Shown here piece after piece: positions 26,749 to 35,399 of a stretch of DNA of 64,000 nucleotides. The DNA lies in NCBI GenBank assembly GCA_001766825.1, contig LYOR01000003.1, positions 62,001 to 126,000 on the forward strand, given 5' to 3'. Under the pieces are notes generated by a model that had not been told where the DNA came from, did no database searches, and was given only the letters and a program-made list of their open reading frames with translations. The first letter of the stretch is position 1. Each line of letters opens with the position of its first letter. The translations under genes and the position numbers were made by a program. Source of the DNA: Candidatus Syntropharchaeum butanivorans (GTDB lineage Archaea; Halobacteriota; Syntropharchaeia; Syntropharchaeales; Syntropharchaeaceae).

Positions 26749-27240
26749 ATGGGAAATCTGAGAAGACCGAATGCTACTAACGATACAACCGAGATAGCCC
26801 GCTCAAACTTGGAGCGTTTTGCGGCAGACGCTGCTATCTCGGGCATTACGATCGTGTGTGGCGAAAATGTATGTTGTGTGGACCCCGAGCTTGAGTTTGA
26901 CGCAGCGGGAAAGGTAAAGAAGTCGCCTGAGATGGATCGCAGGATAGAGATGTACAGGAGGTTTCATGAGGGATACGGAGAGGTACTCGTTCAGGCAAAC
27001 GTTGAGGATACAAGGCTTGGCGTTCCTGAATGTATTGCAAGCAAGCATAACCTTGAGAGAATTGAGCTCAAAAAATGGGGGTATGGGGCAAAGAGTACAA
27101 GCGGAGAGATAAAGGTAAAGGCGATAGAGAGAGCGATTGAGCTTAAGAGGAGAGGATATATTGTTTTACCTGATCCTGAAGATGCAGCAATTAAAGAAGC
27201 TTATAAAAGAGGAGGCACAGGTCAGGAGAGTTGCCGATAA
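26749..27240 (+). pseudogene. Truncated glutamate-synthase-domain fragment
   Basis: A 163-codon reading frame. Residues about 15-155 align by eye with residues about 130-275 of the full protein at 28367-29974 (shared GENVC, KSPEME/DRR, QANVEDTR/QTNVEDQR, KRRGYIVLPDPE). It lacks the N-terminal cysteine-rich region and most of the FMN barrel, and the last eight residues are out of register with the paralogue. A ribosome site (AAGGAGGTGATAAG) and a promoter-like AAATACTTAAAA near 26704 are intact. It is probably the residue of a duplicated gene, though expression as a short protein cannot be excluded. Confidence 0.65.
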
Positions 27241-27258
27241 AAAGGAGGAAAGAGGTCA

Positions 27259-28365
27259 ATGGCAAACGAAAGAAGCTTCCCGGTATGCTGCTACTGTGGT
27301 GCGTGTGCAGCGTTCATAGATTTCGAGAAGTATAAAGAGGAGGAAGTGGTGTTTGACAAAGGCTGCGGAGGGACGGTGTCAAAAGGCTTCTGTTTCAGCT
27401 TCTGCCCTCGCTCATTCGCAGCTTGCCGTTTATGTGAGGAAGCGTGTCCGAGGAAGGATTATGGCGTATGTGATTTCAGTCCCTGTGCTTCCAGCCCCGA
27501 GGGACGAATTCTGGGACACTATAAAGAAATAATAAGTGCAAGGGCAACGGAGGAGGGCGTAAGAGAGGTGGGACAGGATGGCAGTCTTATAACAGCAATG
27601 CTATGTGAAGCGTTAAGAAGTGGATTTATAGATGCCGCTGTTGTCGCTATTCGGACAGAAGACTGGAAAGCCGAACCTTTTGTTGCCACCACACCGGAAG
27701 AAGTTTTGCGTGGCATAGGTCCTAAATACACAGCCTGCCCTTCTGTCCTGGGCGTCTGGGAGGCGATAGACCGCGGCTATGAAAATATCGCAATGGTCGG
27801 CACTGGCTGTAATATAGAGGCGGTGAGAAGACTTCAGGCGCTGCATGACCCTGCTCTGGAGCTTGACCGGGTGAAAGTATTGATCGGGCTTTTTTGCACC
27901 GAGGCTTTCTGGCACCATGATCTGGTCATGTTCCTTGCTGAACGGGGAATAGATATCAAAGAGGTAGAGCGGTTTTATGTCACAAAAGGAAAATTTATGG
28001 TGGTTACAGAGGACAAAGAGTACAGTATTCCAACTAAAGAACTGGACCCTTGCGCACGGGATACATGCAGGATATGTGAAGATTTCACATCACAGCTTGC
28101 GGATGTCTCCGCAGGCTCGTCTGGTTCACCGGATGGATACACGTCATTAATAATACGGACAAAAGCGGGAGAGGAGCTCGTAAGTGTTTCAAAAAAAGCA
28201 ATAGAAACGAAGAAGCTGGATGATGCGGGTATAAAAAAGATAGAAAGGCTCGCTTTTAATAAGAAGATGAGGAATTACGGTATGATAATGGACCAGATGG
28301 GGATTTGTTCCGCGTGTTTAACCAATCCGTATTCTTTTACATTGCAAGCAATAAGGGGTGATTGA
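27259..28365 (+). CDS. FrhB-type F420/flavin iron-sulphur oxidoreductase
   Basis: A 368-residue homologue of the F420-hydrogenase beta subunit, a family that binds FAD and F420 and usually iron-sulphur clusters, moving electrons between F420H2 and a partner. The N-terminus is rich in cysteine (CCYCGAC, CFSFCP, CRLCEEACP), and the flavin/F420 core includes GQDGSLITAML and the conserved ICEDFTSQLADVSAGSSG segment. It starts with a good ribosome site (AAAGGAGGAAAG). The next gene encodes an FMN glutamate-synthase domain, so the two probably form an F420H2-dependent reductase. Partner and direction are inference. Confidence 0.82.
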   Translation: MANERSFPVCCYCGACAAFIDFEKYKEEEVVFDKGCGGTVSKGFCFSFCPRSFAACRLCEEACPRKDYGVCDFSPCASSPEGRILGHYKEIISARATEEGVREVGQDGSLITAMLCEALRSGFIDAAVVAIRTEDWKAEPFVATTPEEVLRGIGPKYTACPSVLGVWEAIDRGYENIAMVGTGCNIEAVRRLQALHDPALELDRVKVLIGLFCTEAFWHHDLVMFLAERGIDIKEVERFYVTKGKFMVVTEDKEYSIPTKELDPCARDTCRICEDFTSQLADVSAGSSGSPDGYTSLIIRTKAGEELVSVSKKAIETKKLDDAGIKKIERLAFNKKMRNYGMIMDQMGICSACLTNPYSFTLQAIRGD

Positions 28366-28366
28366 A

Positions 28367-29974
28367 ATGACAGATGTATATGCAAATGCGAGGTCTACCA
28401 CGGGAACGTCCGTGAGAAGGAGAGATGTGAATACACTGAGTGGAATGTGTCCGATATGCGTTAAGGAGTGCACGGTGCTATGCGAAGTTGGTAAGAGTGC
28501 GTTCAGAGGACGAGAGGTATTGTATCCGGAGCCAGAGCAATTCGGATGGAGTACTGCAGCCTCGAACAAGGATTATGGACTCGACTGGTCTGACTTCAAT
28601 ATCCTTTCGCGGTTGCGAGGCGCAGAAGGGATCGAACCAGAGCCGGATATCGCTTTGTTCCATAACGCGGATATAGAATCGAAGATAGGTGGGGTTCCGT
28701 TAAAAATACCCCTGGCAGCGGGCGCCTTCGGGTCCACGGATGTGGGGAAAAACAACTGGGATGCACTTGCTATCGGTGCTGCGCTCTCAGGAATAATAAT
28801 AATTATCGGGGAGAACGTTTGCGGTGTTGACAAAGAGTCGGTATTCACGGATGGAAAAGTGACGAAATCTCCGGAGATGGAGCGAAGGGTGAGACTTTTC
28901 AAGGAATACTGGGACGGCAAATACGGAGATGTAGCCGTGCAAACGAATGTAGAAGATCAGAGGTTCGGCGTGGACGAGTATGTATTGTCAAAACTGGATG
29001 TGAACATAATAGAGAGGAAATGGGGGCAGGGCGCAAAGGCGATAGGTGGTGAAATACGTGTATCCTCGCTTGATAGGGCATTGGAACTGAAGAAGAGGGG
29101 ATATATCGTGCTGCCAGACCCGGAAGAGCCTGTAGTTCAAGAAGCGTTCAAAGATGGCTTGTTCAAGACATTTGAGCGGCACAGTCGTGTGGGATTCCCG
29201 GAGGAGCGCGATTTCGTGGAGGATGTCGAATGGCTTCGTAGCATAGGGGCAAAGCATGTAACGATAAAGACCGGTGCTTATCGCCCTGTGGACGTTGCAT
29301 GGACGATGAAGGTGGCATCTGAAGCAAAAGTGGACTATATAACGTTCGATGGAGCAGGTGGAGGGACAGGGATGAGTCCAGTGCCGATGATGAATGAGAT
29401 GAGCACACCCACCGTGTATTTGGAAGCGCAGGTATTGAAGTGTGCGAGGATACTGGAGCGGGCGGGAAAATACGTGCCTGATATAAGCATGGCTGGCGGG
29501 TTCGTCAACGAGACACAGATATTCAAGGCGATAGCACTCAGCAATTTCGACGGGAACAATGGCAGAGGACCCTTCGTGAAATCTATCACGATGGCAAGGT
29601 CACCGCTGACGGCAGCGATGAAAGCTCTTTATTTCTATGAACTCGCAGAAAAGAACAGGTTACCGAGGGATTTCGCGAATAAATATGGCAACAACCCGGA
29701 GAAGTTCTTTATCGCTGCTGATGAGCTGAAAGAGGAATATGGGAGTAAGGTAGGTAAGGAAATCCCATGGTCTGCAGTTGGTGTTTACACGTATCTCAGC
29801 GAGAGGTTAGGACTCGGGTTAAAGCAGTTGCTCGCCGGCACTCGCAAGTTCAAGCTGGATTTGATAGACCGTAGCGATATTGCGGCACTTAGCAGGCTTG
29901 CTTCTGAGGTCACCGGGATACCAATGATGCATGAAATAGAGGCTGAGCTGTTTGAGGAGATATTGACATCATGA
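28367..29974 (+). CDS. Glutamate-synthase-like FMN-domain protein with Cys-rich N-terminus
   Basis: About 535 residues. Residues 20-45 carry four cysteines (GMCPICVKECTVLCEVG) that could hold a cluster or metal. The rest matches the FMN/synthase barrel of glutamate synthase (GVPLKIPLAAGAFG, then VTIKTGAYRPVDVAWT and ITFDGAGGGTGMSPVP with the phosphate/FMN loop). The glutaminase domain is absent, as in stand-alone archaeal forms. The ATG at 28367 is preferred to the GTG at 28358. With the FrhB partner it would accept electrons from F420H2. The real substrate may not be 2-oxoglutarate. Confidence 0.8.
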   Translation: MTDVYANARSTTGTSVRRRDVNTLSGMCPICVKECTVLCEVGKSAFRGREVLYPEPEQFGWSTAASNKDYGLDWSDFNILSRLRGAEGIEPEPDIALFHNADIESKIGGVPLKIPLAAGAFGSTDVGKNNWDALAIGAALSGIIIIIGENVCGVDKESVFTDGKVTKSPEMERRVRLFKEYWDGKYGDVAVQTNVEDQRFGVDEYVLSKLDVNIIERKWGQGAKAIGGEIRVSSLDRALELKKRGYIVLPDPEEPVVQEAFKDGLFKTFERHSRVGFPEERDFVEDVEWLRSIGAKHVTIKTGAYRPVDVAWTMKVASEAKVDYITFDGAGGGTGMSPVPMMNEMSTPTVYLEAQVLKCARILERAGKYVPDISMAGGFVNETQIFKAIALSNFDGNNGRGPFVKSITMARSPLTAAMKALYFYELAEKNRLPRDFANKYGNNPEKFFIAADELKEEYGSKVGKEIPWSAVGVYTYLSERLGLGLKQLLAGTRKFKLDLIDRSDIAALSRLASEVTGIPMMHEIEAELFEEILTS

Positions 29975-29993
29975 GCATGGAGATAGCGTGGAA

Positions 29994-30020
29994 GAGATCT
30001 TCGTCTGCTACGAAGATCTC
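29994..30020. other. Perfect inverted repeat after glutamate-synthase-like gene
   Basis: Eleven-base perfect arms (GAGATCTTCGT and ACGAAGATCTC) flank a five-base loop, 20 bases after the stop codon. No T run follows, so it is either a terminator without a tract or an RNA-stabilising 3' hairpin. Confidence 0.5.
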
Positions 30021-30252
30021 GGGGATTCCCTACGTGATGGAGGCTTACAGAGAAGAGGCGTAGAAGATTTTGGAAGAATAGAGGGGTTACGAGCCATCGC
30101 CTGAAGGTGGTGGCAACTTTCTTTTCTTTCACCCCTTAAAAGGGATGAAATCTCCTCAGAAAAACGAAAAGGTAATTGTCCAGAGGGAAGTGTATGCAAA
30201 CGGTTCCGTATATACTCATTTGAGAGTATTCATGGTACCTGATATAACCCAG

Positions 30253-30450
30253 TTAACCAAAATTCAAGGACCTTTCTATCCACTTCTCTGCGAAGCTTAT
30301 TCTCTGTGTTAGCTGGTAGAAACTGCTCGAGATGACCTCTTTAAGCTCATTCAAGGTTTTGATGAGGGGAGGAACGACACTCTTTAAGCTTTCCAGATCT
30401 GCTCAATTGGATTCAGGCGGGAGAGTAAGGAGGTAGATGAACCAGAAGCA
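30253..30450 (-). pseudogene. IS630-like transposase C-terminal remnant
   Basis: The minus-strand reading frame gives RLNPIEQIWKSLKS followed by about 35 residues to a stop at 30253. NPIEQ-W is the last catalytic (Glu) motif of the IS630/Tc1 DDE transposases. The N-terminal three quarters are missing and no ends are seen. Copy C of the IS5-like element lies just beyond, so mobile elements have repeatedly hit this spot. Confidence 0.6.
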
Positions 30451-30455
30451 ACTTC

Positions 30456-30738
30456 AGAGAACTTTGAAAAACCCACCCACTCCCAGAGACCTCAAATTAA
30501 CAGGCAAATCAAAAATTCTATTGAGCAAAACAGAAAGTTTTGTTGACCCATTTTCATCATAAAACAGGTATGGAGTCTTAATCGATTATTCATTGAATAA
30601 AGAGTATGAGAAGGTCAAACGTCTTGGTAACAGAGGGGGGATTGAGGAGGGGATCCCGTCTCAGTGGCATTTATTATTTATGAGAGGGTCTGGTTCAGGT
30701 TTTGACCGGTGTGGGGAGGGTGTAAATCAAAGTTCTCT
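30456..30738 (+). mobile_element. Short IS5-derived element copy C with both ends (MITE-like)
   Basis: A 283-base non-autonomous element. The left repeat AGAGAACTTTGA begins at 30456 and the right repeat TCAAAGTTCTCT ends at 30738. The left half matches copies A and B through the transposase start (EEYEKVKRLG) and then jumps at about 30638 to the right-end sequence also seen at 54.25-54.35 kb. It contains none of the palindrome modules, so it shows the parental left end before they arrived. No target duplication could be identified. Confidence 0.8.
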
Positions 30739-30893
30739 ATAATATTCCATGATGTAGTCGTCATACTTTTCGTCTTGAACATCCCTCTTGCTTTCTCCAC
30801 AACAACTTTAGCAAATTCTAAAGCTACAAACCAGAATTCGTCTTCTTTCATCTCTCCACTGCTGATCTTCTCCGCCACGCTTCTCGGAATCAT
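30678..30893 (-). pseudogene. Small ORF cut by copy C insertion
   Basis: The frame begins at 30893 and its first 52 codons (MIPRSVAEKI..., then FWFVALEFAKVVVEKARG) lie outside the element. From 30738 onward the codons are simply the inverted repeat of copy C (ENFDLHPPHTG), so the native C-terminus has been lost. The preserved part is a charged amphipathic helix pair of unknown family, reminiscent in size of small antitoxin-like proteins, but no such family was recognised. Confidence 0.5.
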
Positions 30894-31380
30894 GAAAACT
30901 GATTAGATAAGTCTGTTTTTAAATTTTTCTATTTTTAACACTTATTTTCTTGATTTGAGTCGTTTTCCTTGTTATTTTTGAATTACACTTTGCTGGAATT
31001 TAGAGATAAAAATATGGAGATGTTTTAGCGCCTATCTAATTTTATTATGGATTCAGATGAAAGAGAGCCTATGAATATTAACAGCAAGCTGTCTCCGAAT
31101 GGTGAGAACCTTCAGCAGGCAATGAAGTTGAAGTGGCCCGGGGAATTATAAGAAATGAACCTGAAACCGCCCCGATGAAGAGGTAAAGCATCAGCTTTGC
31201 ACCAAGCATGTTCACCGCCATTATTGGTATAAGTGCCTGGAAGTCCTTCAAATATCTCCATAAAATAATTTTCTGCTGAATAATAGGATATCGTTTATAG
31301 ATTCTTCTCTCCTCAGAAAAAGGTTTGTATTCGCAAACCCCTCTTACTCCAATCTATTTTGATCGTGTTTGATTTCCGTT
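30894..31380. other. Gene-poor AT-rich stretch with membrane-protein remnant
   Basis: No intact gene is seen. On the minus strand, about 31263-31150 reads as a hydrophobic fragment (ALIPIMAVNMLGAK, LMLYLFIGAVSGS) without a start, probably the relic of a membrane protein. The remainder is AT-rich and featureless apart from a possible promoter zone for nothing obvious. Confidence 0.35.
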
Positions 31381-32010
31381 TCATCGAATCACCCACCTTA
31401 TCACCTCAAACACCTCTGCATATCCTGCATTTATCTGCACCCCCCTCGTTCTCGCAAGGCTGTGTATAAAATCATCATCAAGATAAGCCCTGCACCTCTG
31501 CGATTCATAACAGTTCAATGCCGCGATTTTCTTCCTCAAATGCCTCTCCTCAAGTAGCACGAAGGCTGTGGTATCAAAAGTGATGTTGTTCCAGGGCTGC
31601 TCATATCCCAGTATTGTACACTCCTTAAAAGCACGCAGCGTCTCTTCTCTGGTTACCTTATGGTCCTGATGTGTATCATAGGATGACGGTGTGAAGATAA
31701 CATCCGGTTGCACTTCTCCCCTCACCTCTATCAATGTGTCCAGAATCTCCTGCCTTAACCTCGGAAACTCCCTCACCTCATACTCATAAAGTAACAGATT
31801 GCTCCCTTTTATACCTAAAACTTCTGTTGCCTTCTTAACCTCTGTTCTCAGAATATCCTCCGGATACCCCTCTGGAACTGACTTCTCGCAGCTTGATAAT
31901 GCAACGTAAAACACTTCCTTCCCCTCTTCAACAAACCTCGCGATACTCCCCCCGCAGCCAAGCTCTCCGTCGTCTGTGTGCGGACTCAATACCAGGATGC
32001 GCTCAAACAT
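31381..32010 (-). CDS. PIG-L/LmbE-family zinc deacetylase, BshB-like
   Basis: A 209-residue protein. The metal site motif PHTDDGELG (about residues 9-17) and the downstream DTHQDH (about 112-117) give the His/Asp triad of PIG-L deacetylases, which remove N-acetyl groups from sugar conjugates such as GlcNAc-malate, GlcNAc-inositol or GlcNAc-lipids. It overlaps the end of the BshC-like gene by eight bases. In bacillithiol synthesis the deacetylase BshB and the cysteine-adding enzyme BshC act consecutively, so this neighbour supports a low-molecular-weight thiol pathway. Substrate is inferred. Confidence 0.8.
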   Translation of the reverse strand: MFERILVLSPHTDDGELGCGGSIARFVEEGKEVFYVALSSCEKSVPEGYPEDILRTEVKKATEVLGIKGSNLLLYEYEVREFPRLRQEILDTLIEVRGEVQPDVIFTPSSYDTHQDHKVTREETLRAFKECTILGYEQPWNNITFDTTAFVLLEERHLRKKIAALNCYESQRCRAYLDDDFIHSLARTRGVQINAGYAEVFEVIRWVIR

Positions 32011-33601
32011 CTTTTCTATCCCTTTTCTTAAGTATTCCCAGAGGGTCTATTTCATCGTTGTGCTCCGAGAGGGCTTTCACATTCCTGTAAATCTGAGTCA
32101 CTCTCCCATCGCCATAGATGACATCTCTCTCTATCTTATAAAACTCACCCTCCTCTATCTCTAAACTTCCAAGTGTATGCCTCCAACTTTCTGAAACACC
32201 ATCAAAGCCAACTGAAACAAAAATATCAAGTATCGATGGGGTGAGTGAGAAAATATTACCTGCAATCCTTGCCTGTGTACCCGTGTTGATATAGTATCCT
32301 CTGTATTTCTGGATGAGCTTCTTGTTCTCTTTTTCTGGCCCTAAATTTCTCAGAATCTCTGCAATCTCCTTCCTCTTCTCTTTCATCCTTAAAACAACCT
32401 CCTTCTCACTTAATGTGAAGATATCCCGGATACCAAGATCAAAAGCCTTCTTCAGCTCGTTTAAGATTATCTCATGGACTATTCCTGAATAATAATCCCT
32501 ACCAGTCCATACCAATGTCATAGGCAGGTTGAAACCCAATTCCCTCGACACCTCATTGGAAATGATCCCATATCTCAAACTGCCCCCGCGCCTGAGATGA
32601 AAAGATCAGTGCCCAAGCCTTCAGAGAATACGAGGTTTCTTGTGACCGCGTTCGGACTCATCCTCTCAAAGAGGTTTTTCAACTCTTCAAGTCTTAACTT
32701 ATGCCCACATCCACATGCAGGGCATCTCCCTTCGCATACAGGAGAGCCTGTATCAACGACGGAAAGTGGAACTTTACCACCACACTCACAGTGATACCAG
32801 AAAGGAACTGAATTCTCATCAGAATAGCCTATCTCGTCCAGTCCTCTTCTCTTTATAGTTTCATTATGCAACCTGTTGTACCGTTTGAGCTCTGAAATTA
32901 TTTTCTCCCATTCTTCCATGAAAATTCCCGCTCGCTGGACGTCTGAATATCTGAAGAAGAGCACATTTAAACCCAAAAGAAGATTACACACTCGTGAAAA
33001 CAATATGGCATTTACATCCGAAAAGCTCTTACCAAGCTCATAACTCTTCCACATTTCCTCCATCAACCTTTCGAGACTCCCTTTTGCCTCTTCCTTATTT
33101 TTCTTTATGGCTTTCCTGTAAAACGTCCTTATCCTCTCAAGCTCCTTCGTCCATACCTCTTCCGGGGGTTTTTCTATACTGTCAAACCTTTTCCATCTGT
33201 CCTTGCCAGAAATCTTGAAGCCTACCGTTTCATAACCATCTTTTGTCATCGCTGGGATCCTGTTCTGATATAGCCATTTTGCAGTGCAGAGATTATAATC
33301 TGCAAATCCAAATAAAGGGATGGCTTTCCTGTTAATATCAAACACGGAAAGCTCTTTATCGAAGAAATCCAACAGAAACACCTTCCTCCAGACCCCGGCA
33401 TAAGGTAAGAAGTTGGGTTGGTGCCCTGATTCCAGGATAGGTGTTTTCTCTGTTATCTCCCTATCAAGAAGATGCTTTATCTCATGATAGGTCCCGGTGA
33501 AACTTCTCCGCGATCTTTTTTAACCTCTCTAAATTCTCGATCTGTCCTTCTTTTAAATCGTTTCGAGATGTAAGTATCGAAAGAAACTCAGTCTTCTTCA
33601 T
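32003..33601 (-). pseudogene. BshC-like gene broken by two frameshifts
   Basis: Three consecutive frames together give about 530 residues, the length expected for BshC. Piece 1 starts at ATG 33601 (MKKTEFLSIL to FHRDLS). One base too many near 33498 moves the frame to YHEIKHLLD, then HQPNFLPYAGVWRK and the piece ending at 32575. A second break sits in the C5 tract at 32583-32587: one more C would read SGAGGSLRYG, a smooth continuation into 32578-32003. The central part holds a zinc-ribbon-like CECGGK...CPACGCG. Cysteine-adding BshC is the best guess by pattern and by the adjoining BshB-like gene, but similarity is distant. Confidence 0.5.
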
Positions 33602-33941
33602 TCTTTGCTTCAACCCCCTCTTTAGACTGCTCTCTCTTCTCAAGCATCTTAATTAATAGTATCTCAATCCTCCATATAATTAATGCTAACGCACTCAGTG
33701 AGAGAAGTGCCACAAAGATGTTTACCGCGGTGGTGGGAATGTGCAGGACCAGATCTATGAAAAGCGTTGTCAAAAGGTCTGCGACGATACTCAGCACACC
33801 TGCAAATCCTATTCGTTCCATAAAGCTCAATTCTTCCTTTTTCGGGAATAACGCAAGGATTAACGTATAACCTGGTACAAATAATAGAAATATGAGGCCG
33901 AAAACAATTCTTAAAGCCTCTAAAACCCCTGAGATTATCAT
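33588..33941 (-). CDS. DUF1616-like membrane protein, short form
   Basis: A 117-residue protein with three hydrophobic helices (about residues 8-30, 45-65, 70-95). The LRIVFGLIFLLFVPGYTL segment and the FMERI motif match the N-terminal membrane half of DUF1616 proteins, which in other archaea continue into an extracellular beta domain. That outer half is absent here, but a separate single-helix protein at 37607-38005 has the right character. It overlaps the BshC-like gene by 14 bases. Confidence 0.6.
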   Translation of the reverse strand: MIISGVLEALRIVFGLIFLLFVPGYTLILALFPKKEELSFMERIGFAGVLSIVADLLTTLFIDLVLHIPTTAVNIFVALLSLSALALIIWRIEILLIKMLEKREQSKEGVEAKNEED

Positions 33942-33944
33942 CTC

Positions 33945-34427
33945 TCACCCCCTCACTTCTTTCGACCTTATCAACCTTTTGATGCCGAAATAAAGAAGTA
34001 TCAGAAACTGCGCAAAAAGCAGACCCAAAAAATCTGCGCATAGATCCATCAGGCTCGCACTCCTGTGCGGCACGAAAGTCTGATGAAACTCATCCGTGAT
34101 GCCGTAAAGTGTCCCGATAAGTATCGAGAAAGGTGCTGCATATTTATTCACAGCTACATTTTTTGAGCTACTCAACGTTGGATGCAGCAACATTCCCAGA
34201 ACAGTGTATAAAGCAAAGTGTGCGAACTTATCTGGATGCCTGTACGCAAGGTAAAAAGGGTACACAAGGAAGCCAAGCCCCAGATCCCTGAGCGAATACC
34301 CGAACTCATACAGAAATCTGAGGTCAGGTAGCCCTGGTGGGGATGATAAAGAGGAAAGATAGAAAAGAAATGCCGCATACGCACATGTTATACTCACAAA
34401 TACCTGAAATTCACTCGGTTTTCTCAT
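33945..34427 (-). CDS. VanZ-like membrane protein
   Basis: A 160-residue protein with about four membrane helices. The C-terminal GITDEFHQTFVPHRSAS and DLCADFLGL segments are the conserved VanZ pattern with acidic and His/Arg residues near the membrane surface. VanZ-family proteins are often encoded beside exosortase/archaeosortase loci and cell-surface polysaccharide genes. Here it lies between a DUF1616-like protein and a PEF-CTERM substrate, three bases from the former. Biochemical role unknown. Confidence 0.72.
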   Translation of the reverse strand: MRKPSEFQVFVSITCAYAAFLFYLSSLSSPPGLPDLRFLYEFGYSLRDLGLGFLVYPFYLAYRHPDKFAHFALYTVLGMLLHPTLSSSKNVAVNKYAAPFSILIGTLYGITDEFHQTFVPHRSASLMDLCADFLGLLFAQFLILLYFGIKRLIRSKEVRG

Positions 34428-34516
34428 TTTATCCTCACCACAAAAAGAAAGTCCAAGTATAAAAATGGTTCTGTATTATAGCATCCGGAGAGTGGATAAA
34501 AAAGATGGGGGTGAAG

Positions 34517-35356
34517 CTACGCTCTTCGTAAAAGCAGTAACACCATTCCAAGCAGACCAAGGACCGGTATTGTTAACCGCAGCGGTGTAAACTCCGGGAC
34601 TGAACAGGTCTGTCTGAAATATGCAAGGATGTTATCAAGAAGCTTCTCGTTGTCCGCCTGATTAAATCTGCAGCAACGCCTCCAGCAGCTCCACATCCAT
34701 TCATCTCCTATCGCTACCACTACGCCCTCTCCGGCGGTGTCGTTGACCGCTAAGAGGCAGTGTTTACCTATACAATTAGAAAACCAGCCTATCTCTTTCG
34801 ATGAGCCGGAAACATTTATTTTACGGGCTGTTATCCCGTCTACTGTTCCGTTCACTTCTGTTAACCCTGCCGTCACAGGATGATCTCCAAACTCGTTGAT
34901 GTACGAGAAAGTACATCCTTTAATGCCTCTAATAAACTTTATCCCAAAGGGTTCCGTAATCTCGTTTGCATATTTCCCCTTCCAGTCCTGGGTTATGACA
35001 AGCTGTCCACCATCCAGCACCCAGTTTATAATCGCTTGCGCTTCATCATCAGGAATGTCTTCGTTGGGCGTCAACACGAAAAGAGCATCATAATTGCTTA
35101 AATTCGCAGCATCTACATGCTTCGCAAAATCAACGCTCCACCCCTGGTCTGCAAATTCTGCACTGAAATTGTTCCAAATCTTATAGTCCTTGTAATTATG
35201 TTGCACCCAGCCATCGCTTGGCGGCCAATACGAGCGCTCACTATACAGTACCAGCGCCCTCCCGCCGTGCCAATCAGCAGCGGCTGGAGGGGCGAGAAGA
35301 GCAAGCGATATCAGGAATAACATCACCACCATCGGGGCCGTACATACCTTTCTCAT
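34517..35356 (-). CDS. PEF-CTERM surface protein with GATase-like domain
   Basis: About 279 residues. Signal peptide (about 1-28, ending PPAAA), then a flavodoxin/GATase-like domain (ALVLYSERSYWPP; NYDALFVLTPNEDIPDDEA; GGQLVITQDW) of the type seen in DUF4350-like surface proteins. The C-terminus has SVPEFTPLRL followed by a hydrophobic helix and an Arg-Arg tail, a PEF-CTERM archaeosortase signal. Several cysteines (CWRRCC) lie near the end. The ATG at 35356 fits GAGGAG eight bases upstream. Cleaved and lipid-anchored after export, by inference. Confidence 0.78.
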   Translation of the reverse strand: MRKVCTAPMVVMLFLISLALLAPPAAADWHGGRALVLYSERSYWPPSDGWVQHNYKDYKIWNNFSAEFADQGWSVDFAKHVDAANLSNYDALFVLTPNEDIPDDEAQAIINWVLDGGQLVITQDWKGKYANEITEPFGIKFIRGIKGCTFSYINEFGDHPVTAGLTEVNGTVDGITARKINVSGSSKEIGWFSNCIGKHCLLAVNDTAGEGVVVAIGDEWMWSCWRRCCRFNQADNEKLLDNILAYFRQTCSVPEFTPLRLTIPVLGLLGMVLLLLRRA

Positions 35357-35399
35357 CTTCATTCTCCTCACTCCCGGGGATATATATTATTTTTGATTT

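Noticed and set aside
30446..30745. Target-site duplication flanking copy C (and copy E at 54241-54880)
   Set aside because: The bases beside the two inverted repeats (TTC versus ATA for C, CTC versus TAA for E) do not match, so no duplication can be claimed.
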